From Nostoc sp. JL33 (lineage in GTDB: Bacteria; Cyanobacteriota; Cyanobacteriia; Cyanobacteriales; Nostocaceae): a DNA stretch of 64,000 nt. The translations under genes were made by a program, and so were the position numbers. The stretch's first letter is position 1. Each line of letters starts with the position of its first letter. Below are positions 55,601-63,100 of the stretch, one piece after another. Below the pieces are notes generated by a model. The model was given only the letters and a program-made list of their open reading frames with translations. It made no database searches and was not told the origin of the DNA. The DNA lies in the NCBI RefSeq assembly GCF_017114985.1, contig NZ_JABXKP010000081.1, forward strand, positions 1 through 64,000, read 5' to 3'.

Positions 55601-55923
55601 CAATTACTTTCAATTATCAAGATTACGTGGCACCGCGATCGCAAGTTGAAGAGTTACTTGCCCAAATTTGGGCTAAAGTCTTGGGAAAAGAGCAAGTAGG
55701 CATCCACGACAATTTCTTTGAATTGGGCGGTCATTCTCTACTAGCGACTCAGCTAACTTCCCGCATCCGGGATACCTTCCAAATAGATTTGCCTGTACGC
55801 AATCTGTTTGAAACACCAACTGTTGAACAACTTGCTAAGTACATTGACACAATGTGTTGGACAGCAAAAGGTGTGAATAAGACTGAAATTACCGGAATTC
55901 AGCGAGAAGAAATGGAATTTTAA
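52654..55923 (+). CDS. NRPS, C-A-PCP elongation module
   Basis: 1089 aa. C domain (SFAQQRLWFLDQLIPGNAIY; active motif MHHIICDDWS, where the usual HHxxxDG is HHxxxDD), A domain (YTSGSTGKPKG, HVYGPTENTTF, YKTGDLARYLPDGN, RIDNQVKIRGFRIELSE, LTPNGKVDRR) and carrier protein with FFELGGHSLLATQL. Pocket residues by eye are D-A-F-F-L-G-V-T-F, close to known Ile/Val-type codes. No thioesterase or epimerase; the C-terminus is a short charged tail (TEITGIQREEMEF). It starts 78 bp after the IS1 target duplication. A likely elongation partner of the enzymes at 47370 and 60187. Confidence 0.93.
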   Translation: MSCEEVFVFPASFAQQRLWFLDQLIPGNAIYNVLTVIRLTGSLKLAALEQTFNEIVRRHETLRTTFIVLDGQPLQAIAPSLTIPLSVLDLQQLPADEQEVKAKCIITAEIEHSFDLSSGPLLRVILLVLSETEHILLLNMHHIICDDWSMGVLIRELGTLYAAFAQNQPSPLLELPLQYADFAHWQREWLQGEVLQTQLGYWREQLNGISILHLPTDKPRPAIQSYEGATQFLELPKELIDALEKLSQQEGVTLFMTLLAAFQTLLYRYTHQEDIALGSPIANRNRSEVEGIIGFFVNSLVLRSNLSGNPSFRELLGRVREVTLGAYSHQDLPFEKLVEELHPERNLSHHPLFQVVFGFQNAPMSALELPELVPSFMNIDLKKTRFDLELHLWKCSEDFRSLLGGNWEYSEGLRGVIVYNTDLFDKATISRMVEHFKTLLSAIVANPEHQIANLPLLSEVELHQVLVEWNNTQADYPQDKSIHQLFEEKVQQYPDSIAVNFANEQLTYQELNTRSNKLARHLQKIGVGSEVLVGICISQSIEMIIGLLGILKAGAAYVPLDPSYPQERLNFMLEDAKVSVLLTQENLLKHFEGFSNSIISIDKDWEIINQEKEDNPKSDLNSDNLAYVIYTSGSTGKPKGVAVPHKAVNRLVCNTNYIRFSGSDKIAQVSNTSFDAATFEIWGALLNGAQLLGISKDVTLSPHEFALELREKAINVLFLTTALFQQIARDVPQAFATLKYLLFGGETVDPRWIKKIIKHGAPKHLIHVYGPTENTTFSSYYCIDESPSATFPIGRPIRNTQIYILDTYLQPVPIGVIGELYMGGEGLAREYLNRTELTAKHFIPHPFSNKQKTRLYKTGDLARYLPDGNIEFLGRIDNQVKIRGFRIELSEIEAVLSQHPAVRETVVIAAEDVPDDKYLAAYIVPKQKQIPMQEVQSFASLLRQFLKEKLPEYMIPRAYVVLESLPLTPNGKVDRRALPTPDTITFNYQDYVAPRSQVEELLAQIWAKVLGKEQVGIHDNFFELGGHSLLATQLTSRIRDTFQIDLPVRNLFETPTVEQLAKYIDTMCWTAKGVNKTEITGIQREEMEF

Positions 55924-56215
55924 GGAGAAACGCTTGAGTTAAGAATCACCATGCTATTTATGCCATCCGGTATATGTGCGCGAGCCGCACTAGCGATTAA
56001 CTTAAGCATTAGGAAAATGCGCGAATTGGCTGGGTTTAAGCTAAACTGACTTTTCACGTCATGTGGAAAAGCTTACTTTTTGATGGCGTTTATGTATAGC
56101 CTTGCTGCCTGCGTTTTTCAGTCTTGGGAGTTTTTAACAAGCTCACTAAACTGTTCTACTGCCGTCTTCAGGCAAAAATCTCTAGTAGAAATTAACCTGT
56201 ATTAGGAAGTGGGCG
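55924..56215. other. Intergenic region before the glycosyltransferase
   Basis: 292 bp with no gene or obvious terminator. A small inverted ACTTTTCACGTCATGTGGAA-type stretch is at about 56050. It may contain the promoter of the GT4 gene. Confidence 0.4.
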
Positions 56216-57745
56216 ATGCACATTGGATTTCTTAACCCTCAAGGCAATTTTGATTCAAACAATAGTCATATAACGAAACACCCAGATTTTGGGGGTCAGC
56301 TGATTTACGTTAAGCAAGCCGCCATAGCGATCGCTCAAATGGGTCATAAAGTTGATATTCTCACCCGTCAAATTATTGACCCGGAGTGGCCAGAGTTTGC
56401 CCAAGCATTTGAGACATATCCAGGGATCGATAACGTCCGCATTATTCGTTTACCAGCCGGGCCAAAAGAATTTCTCCCTAAAGAGTCTTTGTGGTCTCAT
56501 CTGGTTAGTGATTGGGTACCCAACATCCTGAAATTTTATCAACAAGAAGGTAAGTTACCTGATGCAATGACTGCCCACTACGCCGATGGGGGACTATGTG
56601 CCGTTCTGATTGAAGAGGAGACAGGCACACCTTTTACCTTTACTGCTCATTCTCTCGGCGCTCAAAAGATGGACAAACTGGAACTTACCCCAGAAAACCT
56701 CACAGAAATAGACGAGCAATTCTATTTCAGATATCGCATCTTAGCCGAACGCCTGAGCATGAATCGCTCGGTCATTAATATCACCAGTACACGACAGGAA
56801 CGCTTTGAACAGTATTCTCATCAAGTCTATGGTGGTGCAGTGGATGTAAACAACGACAACCGCTTTGCGGTGGTTCCACCGGGAGCAGATTTCTCAATTT
56901 TCGGTGCAAAGGCGCGTTACGAAAACGAGGAGGCTATCTACCAGTTCATTCAGGAGCGATTAGCACGAGACATTACAGAAGCCCGTCGAGATTTGCCCGT
57001 CATCTTAGCATCCAGTCGATTAGATTTGAAAAAAAACTTATTAGGGCTGGTGCAAGCCTTCGCAATCAGTCCAACACTTCAGGAACGAGCTAACTTGATG
57101 CTACTTACAGGGGGGCTGGACGATCCTTTACGAGAGGAGACTAGTGACAGCATGACTGAAGAGGTATTAGCCCCCATTCGAGAGGTGGTCAAAGAAAACG
57201 ACTTGTGGGGCAAAATCAGTGCATTTGGCTTGTCAGATCAGTCTCAAGAGTCACTGGCAGCAGCCTATCGATTTCTGGTTAAACGCCGCTCGGTGTTCGC
57301 GCTGACTGCACTTTACGAACCCTTTGGGCTTGCTCCCTTAGAAGCGGCAGTCGCAGGTTTGCCAGTGGTAGCAACCAAAAACGGTGGCCCTAGTGAGAGC
57401 TTCCGGCAGGGAAATAAGGAATATGGCGTACTCGTTGATCCAGAAGATCCTGCTGATATTGCGCGGGGCTTGGAGCGGTTGTTATGCGATGCTGAGGAGT
57501 GGAAGTCTTTTGCCCAAGCTGGTCAGCAACGGGTGCTGAAGACCTACACTTGGGAATCTACTGCTGAAAATTACCTGACTTTGCTTGATTCGGTTCTGTC
57601 TTCACCGGAACCCCGCGATCGCGCTGAACTCCTTCCCATCCATCCCTACTTCCGTAATCCCGAATCGCAGACCGATGTTTCTTTGGAAGAATTGAGCGAC
57701 CTCTACTTTGGAACTAATCAAAAGGTAGTGAAGAATGGGGATTAA
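56216..57745 (+). CDS. GT4 glycosyltransferase, sucrose-phosphate-synthase-like
   Basis: 509 aa GT-B fold enzyme. N-terminal blocks HIGFLNPQGNFDSNNSHITK, DFGGQLIYVKQAAIAIAQMG and HKVDILTRQIID resemble sucrose-phosphate synthase and mannosylfructose-phosphate synthase glucosyltransferase domains. HSLGAQKMDKLE and VVPPGADFSIF follow. The C-terminal donor site is ILASSRLDLKKNLLGLVQAF and YEPFGLAPLEAAVAGLP with the E-x7-E motif. No C-terminal sucrose-phosphatase domain. In this NRPS setting it could glycosylate the peptide or act independently in compatible-solute synthesis; the sequence alone favours the sucrose-type family. Its last codon and stop lie within a mobile-element target duplication. 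Confidence 0.85.
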   Translation: MHIGFLNPQGNFDSNNSHITKHPDFGGQLIYVKQAAIAIAQMGHKVDILTRQIIDPEWPEFAQAFETYPGIDNVRIIRLPAGPKEFLPKESLWSHLVSDWVPNILKFYQQEGKLPDAMTAHYADGGLCAVLIEEETGTPFTFTAHSLGAQKMDKLELTPENLTEIDEQFYFRYRILAERLSMNRSVINITSTRQERFEQYSHQVYGGAVDVNNDNRFAVVPPGADFSIFGAKARYENEEAIYQFIQERLARDITEARRDLPVILASSRLDLKKNLLGLVQAFAISPTLQERANLMLLTGGLDDPLREETSDSMTEEVLAPIREVVKENDLWGKISAFGLSDQSQESLAAAYRFLVKRRSVFALTALYEPFGLAPLEAAVAGLPVVATKNGGPSESFRQGNKEYGVLVDPEDPADIARGLERLLCDAEEWKSFAQAGQQRVLKTYTWESTAENYLTLLDSVLSSPEPRDRAELLPIHPYFRNPESQTDVSLEELSDLYFGTNQKVVKNGD

Positions 57746-57749
57746 AGTG

Positions 57750-57859
57750 CAATACGCTTGGTGTTAAGGCTAAAATCCTTTAGGTCAATTTTTTTTAACG
57801 AACCACAGAGGCGCAGAGAACACAGAGAGAAGAAAAAAATGGTTAACTCAACTGTATTG
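57750..57859. mobile_element. 110-bp miniature element, CAATAC family, at the glycosyltransferase stop codon
   Basis: Ends CAATACGCTTGGTGTTAAGG and GTTAACTCAACTGTATTG. Flanks GATTAAAGTG (57740-57749) and GATTAAAGCG (57860-57869) match 9 of 10. The left flank contains the GAT codon and TAA stop of the GT4 gene, so the target was the end of that gene. The interior carries the AACGAACCACAGAGGCGCAG dispersed sequence. Confidence 0.85.
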
Positions 57860-57885
57860 GATTAAAGCGCAAAACTTGGGTTAAA

Positions 57886-58224
57886 GCAGAAGTTGCTACA
57901 GAAAAAGTGGAAGTTCTTACTCTTAAGGGGGAAGTTACTACAGACTGTGCGAAATACCGAAACCTGAAGGCGGAAGTTGCTACAGACTGCGCGAAACACG
58001 GAAACGTCAAAGCGGAAGTTGCTACAGGCTGCGCGAAACACGGAAACGTCAAAGCGGAAGTTGCTACAGACTGCGCGAAACACGGAAACGTTAAAGCGGA
58101 AGTTGTTACTGTTAAAGCGGAAGTTGCTACAGACTGCGCGAAACACGGAAACGTCAAAGCGGAAGTTCTTACTGTTAAGGCGGAAGTTGCTACAGACTGC
58201 GCGAAACACGGAAACGTCAAAGCT
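57886..58224. repeat. 42-bp tandem repeat array with 15-21 bp partial units
   Basis: Unit of about 42 bp (AAGCGGAAGTTGCTACAGAC, then TGCGCGAAACACGGAAACGT) repeats about six times, with shorter AAAGCGGAAGTTNTTACTGTT units between. The plus frame would read KAEVATDCAKHGNV repeats, and both strands stay open. No credible start, ribosome binding site or product is seen. Classified as a tandem array, not a gene and not CRISPR (no unique spacers). Confidence 0.8.
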
Positions 58225-58290
58225 GGAGCAATATTTTTTGATGGATGCTCTTAGGTGGGACAAGCTGTAACCCTTTCAAGGTGACTCGTA

Positions 58291-58428
58291 ATATCATGTC
58301 CGCCAAATTACCCATAATAAAAGAACCCCACCCCCAACCCCTCCCCGCAGGCGGGGAGGGGAGACAAAGCACAGCTTTGGCGGGGTGGGGTTCTTCGGGT
58401 TTAATAAGCAATCAAGCGGACATGATAT
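58291..58428. mobile_element. 138-bp miniature inverted-repeat element, ATGTCCGC family, copy B
   Basis: ATATCATGTCCGC at the left and GCGGACATGATAT at the right are perfect inverse ends. Inner GAACCCCACCCC...GGGGTGGGGTTC and CCCCTCCCCGC...GCGGGGAGGGG arms would fold the whole element into one long hairpin. This is the best preserved copy in the window. Confidence 0.85.
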
Positions 58429-58622
58429 AAAATCTTTTTTCTTCTCTCTGCTCTACGCCAGTTGCTTCAAGTCGGGGAACCCGCCCAACGCACTGGCTTC
58501 TCTGTGCCTCTGCGGTTGGAAAGTAATTTATCTAACCTTATTAGCCGCAGAGAACACAGAAAAAAGAGGAATTATTGTCTAAAAATTTCACCACGTTGAA
58601 AGGGCTAGATTCAGGCAGCTAG
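58429..58622. repeat. Dispersed-repeat remnants
   Basis: The stretch TACGCCAGTTGCTTCAAGTC to CCCAACGCACTGGCT (58453-58499) recurs at 60022-60065. A TCTGTGCCTCTGCGGTTG tract and its inverse GCCGCAGAGAACACAGA form the remains of another repeat. Confidence 0.6.
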
Positions 58623-59732
58623 CTATGAGCAGCCAGCGCAAAACGTGCTGACTGCTTCGGCAAACTGTTGGTTTTGTTCCATCAATGCCATGTGCCCACC
58701 TGGTTTTAGAGTGACTCTTTCAGAGTAAGGCAATTCTGCTTTCATGCGATCGCTGGCAACAGGTTTAGTTGCTATATCTAAATTGCCGCAAACAACCAAC
58801 ACAGGTACTTTAATAGTTGCAAGTGTCTCTGTTTCATCAAACTTCAACATTCCCAGTGTGCCACGAGCTAAAACACCAGGGGAACCCAATGCTGATAATA
58901 GACCGGCAAAACTTAATTGACCGCGTGTTTCAGTACCCGTAAATCCCGATAATTCGACGGTGATGTACAATGAACCATTCAAATACGAGAGCCAAGTCAT
59001 CAACCAAAAAATTGGCCACAACACAATAGTTAGGTACAAGACAGGTTCGAGTAGCGGTTTCTGCAATTTACGTACCAGACCGCTAAAGATACAAGTTTTT
59101 ACCGGATTAGTGTAAGTAGTATCTAGAAGAATTAAGCCAGCTACCCGACTGCCTAATTGCTCTGGAAACAGGCGACAGAATGTTAGGTTAATCATTCCAC
59201 CCATGCTGTGTCCTACTAAGATAACAGGTTTATCCCCTGCTATAGCAACAACAGCTTCTAAGTCACGGGCATATTTTTCTATAGAGTGATCATTGTTTTT
59301 CGGTTTGGAGGATTTTCCTAACCCTGGTAAATCCCAGACAATTACTCGGAAGCGATCGCTCAGTTGTCGTTTGGCATAATACCATATAGTACTGTTCGGC
59401 CCCCAACCGTGTGACAAAATAATCGGTTGACCATCCTCAGGCCCAAAAAACTCTACTTGCAACACGCTCCCATCCGGTCGTGGCAAACGCTGCACAGTTT
59501 TGCTACGCATAAACTTAGGTTCATCCGCTCCAGGACGGCGCAGCAGTGGCAAACTGATAAAACGACCAGCAAAAGACCACAAAATCATTACTAGCCCAGC
59601 TACTAAGTAGGAAGTTCCTACAAGTTCTCGTTCATACCACTCATAAAGAATGTATATCCCCCCGCCAACTACCCCAATGGACAGCAGTTGAACCAGCCAT
59701 ACAAACAGAAAATTATGAGGCATGAATATCAT
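58623..59732 (-). CDS. Alpha/beta hydrolase with N-terminal membrane anchor
   Basis: 369 aa. Two hydrophobic helices at the N-terminus (FLFVWLVQLLSIGVVGGGIY; YLVAGLVMILWSFAG) anchor the enzyme. Hydrolase motifs: PIILSHGWGPNSTIWYY (oxyanion HGW), VIVWDLPGLGKS, nucleophile LVGHSMGGMINLTF (GxSxG), Asp in VCGNLDIATKP and His in KPGGHMALME. It is divergent from the 60187 NRPS gene. A role as a stand-alone esterase or type II-like release enzyme for the NRPS is possible but unproven. Start ATG 59732 (another ATG at 59723). Confidence 0.85.
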   Translation of the reverse strand: MIFMPHNFLFVWLVQLLSIGVVGGGIYILYEWYERELVGTSYLVAGLVMILWSFAGRFISLPLLRRPGADEPKFMRSKTVQRLPRPDGSVLQVEFFGPEDGQPIILSHGWGPNSTIWYYAKRQLSDRFRVIVWDLPGLGKSSKPKNNDHSIEKYARDLEAVVAIAGDKPVILVGHSMGGMINLTFCRLFPEQLGSRVAGLILLDTTYTNPVKTCIFSGLVRKLQKPLLEPVLYLTIVLWPIFWLMTWLSYLNGSLYITVELSGFTGTETRGQLSFAGLLSALGSPGVLARGTLGMLKFDETETLATIKVPVLVVCGNLDIATKPVASDRMKAELPYSERVTLKPGGHMALMEQNQQFAEAVSTFCAGCS

Positions 59733-60186
59733 GAGCCTAAACCTTGCGATATGTTCTTCACTGCGTTGTCTTTTAGCTTCATAACATAGTTATAATCATC
59801 CAAGTTTCATTCCCAAGAATGATTTGTACAGTCTTATAAGTGTGATAAAAATGCTGGGTTAGGTAATAAGCAGTGCAGCTTGGCGCAAATAACTATCCAG
59901 TTACAAAACGTTAAAAAGCTTATTAAACAATCTAAAATCCTTGCATTGAGTGCCTTCTACCTTATATTAAGTAATAATACGCCGTGTACAATTTTCTCTC
60001 AAACCTAACCCCCAACCCCTTACGCCAGGTGCTTCAAGTCGGCGGAGCCGCCCAACGCACTGGCTCCCCTACTAGCGTTGGGGAGCAAGTATCAAAGCCT
60101 CTCCCCGAAGCGGAGAGAGGAATGGAAGCGGGGTTCTAAAAATAAGTTGCACATCGCGTTAATAACAGTTGTGAAGGGGTGTAATT
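59733..60186. other. Divergent promoter region with dispersed repeats
   Basis: 454 bp between the hydrolase and the 60187 NRPS gene. The second copy of the TACGCCAG...CGCACTGGCT repeat is at 60022-60065. A CTCTCCCCGAAGCGGAGAGAG hairpin is at 60100-60120. Both genes need promoters here; none is certain. Confidence 0.45.
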
Positions 60187-63100
60187 TTGAATACGGTTGA
60201 GTTTTTATCTTATCTTCGCAGCTTAGATATTCAAGTTTTTATTGATGGTAAAAAGTTTCGCTGTAACGCGCCTGAAGGAACTCTTACAACAGAACTACGT
60301 GCAGAAATTCAAGAGCGTAAAGCAGAAATTATTGAATTTTTAGAAGCAACTAATCCTACTAATAACCACAGCTTTAGACCTCTGATACCTATTTCGCGGT
60401 CAGAAAATCTTCCCCTCTCCTTTGCTCAACAACGGCTGTGGTTTCTTGACCAATTAATTCCTAATAATCCTTTCTATAACATTCCACTAGCACTAAATTT
60501 AACAGGTTCGCTCAATCAAGCCGCGCTAGGGCAAACTTTTAACGAAATTGTGCGACGACATGAAGTTTTACGCACCACTGTTGTCATCCAGTCAGGCCAA
60601 CCAGTTCAGGTAATTAATCCAACGCTAACTATTACTTTACCAGTAATAGATTTACGGCAACTGCCACAAGCCGAACGAGAAATACAAGCACGACGACTCA
60701 CTATTCAAGAAGCTCAACGTCATTTCAATTTATCAACTGATTCGTTGCTACAAGTAAAACTACTGTGGTTGGATGAGACACAATACATTCTGCTGCTGAC
60801 TATGCACCACATTGTTTCCGATGGTTGGTCTATCGGGGTGCTGATTCAAGAGATAGCAGCACTTTACACAGCCTTTGCTAGCAATCAGCCTTCTCCTCTA
60901 GCAAAACTTACAATTCAATATGCAGACTTTGCATACTGGCAACGTCAATGGTTGCAAGGGGAAGTATTAGAAAAGCAACTCAGTTATTGGCAAAAGCAAT
61001 TAGACGGCATTTCTATGCTAAATCTGCCAACTGACAGACCAAGACTAGCTGCTCAAAGTTACCAGGGTGCAAGGCAACCTCTGCAATTATCAAAAAGTTT
61101 GAGCAAAGCGCTTTTAGCTCTCGGACAGCAAGAAGGGGTAACTTTATTTATAACCTTACTAGCAGCATTCCAAGTTTTACTTTACCGCTACACACAACAA
61201 GAAGATATTGCTATTGGTTCACCTATTGCCAATCGTAACCGCAGTGAAATTGAGGGATTAATTGGTTTTTTTGTCAATAGCTTAGTATTGCGTACTGACC
61301 TAAGTGGAAACCCAACTTTTCGGGAATTGTTGAGTCGAGTTAAAGAGGTAGCTTTAGGAGCTTATGCTCATCAAGATTTGCCTTTTGAAAAGCTGGTAGA
61401 AGAACTGCATCCAGAGCGTAACTTGAATCAGAATCCGCTCTTTCAAGTTGTTTTTGCGCTCCAAAATGCGCCGATGTCCGCGTTAGAGTTACCTAGTTTA
61501 ACTTTAAGTCCGCTACCATTTGAAACGGAAACAACGCGCTTTGATTTGGAGTTCCATTTGTGGGAGCCAAATAATCAAAATGGATTATGGGCAGATAGCT
61601 CCGAAGGAATTAGTGGTTTTGTAATTTATAGCACTGATTTATTTGATGACGCTACTATCACCAGGATACTAGGACACTTCCAAATATTACTGTCAGGTAT
61701 AGTTGCAAATCCAGAACAACGAATTGCCCAATTACCAGTTTTAAGCGAATCTGAGCTAGATAATTTATTAGTTGGATGGAATAATACTCACTTAGATTAT
61801 CCTGAAGATAAGTGTATTCATCAATTATTTGAGAGCGTTGTAGAAGAGAATCCTGATGCAGCTGCACTAGTATTTGGCGAGAAGCAACTCAGTTACAAAG
61901 AGTTAAATATCCGTAGCAATAAACTTGCACATTATCTAAAAAAATTAGGAGTTAAAGCCGAAGTTTTAGTTGGACTTTGTGTAGAACGCTCTTTTGATAT
62001 GGTAATCGGGATGTTGGGTATACTGAAAGCAGGTGGAGCTTATGTACCGTTAGATCCAAGCTATCCATCTGAACGTTTAAATTTTATGCTTGAAGATGCT
62101 CAAGTCTCAGTTTTATTAACTCACGAGCGATGGCTTGAACGTCTGAAAAACTATAATTCACAAACAATCTGTTTAGATAAAGATTGGGAAATTATTTCTC
62201 AAGAGATTGAATATAACCATACTAGTAAAGTTAAAGTAGATAACCTCACTTATGTCATTTATACCTCTGGATCAACTGGAAAACCTAAAGGGGTTAAAAT
62301 TGAACATAGAGGATTGTTAAATCTAGTATTTTGGCATCAAAAAGCGTTTACAGTTTCACCCCTTGACCGAGCAACGCAGATTTGCGGAGTTGGTTTTGAT
62401 GCTTGCAGTTGGGAAATTTGGCCTTATCTTAGTGCTGGGGCAAGCATTTATTTTGTAGATGATGAAACCAGGCAAACACCTGAACAGCTACGAGATTGGT
62501 TAGTATCAAAAGCGATAACAATTACCTTGTTACCAACTCCTTTAGCAGAGAAAGTTCTATTATTAGATTTTCCTAAGAACGCAGCTTTACGAATATTGCT
62601 CACAGGTGGAGACAGACTAAATCAATATCCTTTAGCTGACCATCCTTTCCAGTTAGTTAACAATTATGGGCCAACTGAGAACACGGTTGTGACAACTTCG
62701 GGTGATATTTCTGTTAAGAATAAAGATAATTTAGCACCTGGAATTGGTCGTGCGATCGCTAACACACAAGTTTACATACTAGATAAACATTTACAACCAG
62801 TACCCATCGGTGTTTCGGGAGAATTGTACATAAGTGGTGATGGATTGGCACGAGGTTATTTAAACCGTTCTGACTTAACTGCTGAATGCTTCATCTATCA
62901 TTCTTTTACTAATAACTTAAAAGCACGACTTTATAAAACCGGTGATTTAGTTCGCTATCGAGTAGATGGCAACATTGAATTTTTAGGTCGTCTCGACGAG
63001 CAGGTAAAAATTCGCGGCTACCGTATGGAGTTGGGAGAAATTGAAGCGGTACTGAGTCAGCATCCAGCAGTGCAACAAACTGTAGTAATAGTTCGTGAGG

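Noticed and set aside
57843..58270. Four open frames over the 42-bp repeats, and a possible CRISPR array
   Set aside because: Units follow each other directly with no unique spacers, so it is not CRISPR. The frames exist on both strands and none has a plausible start region.
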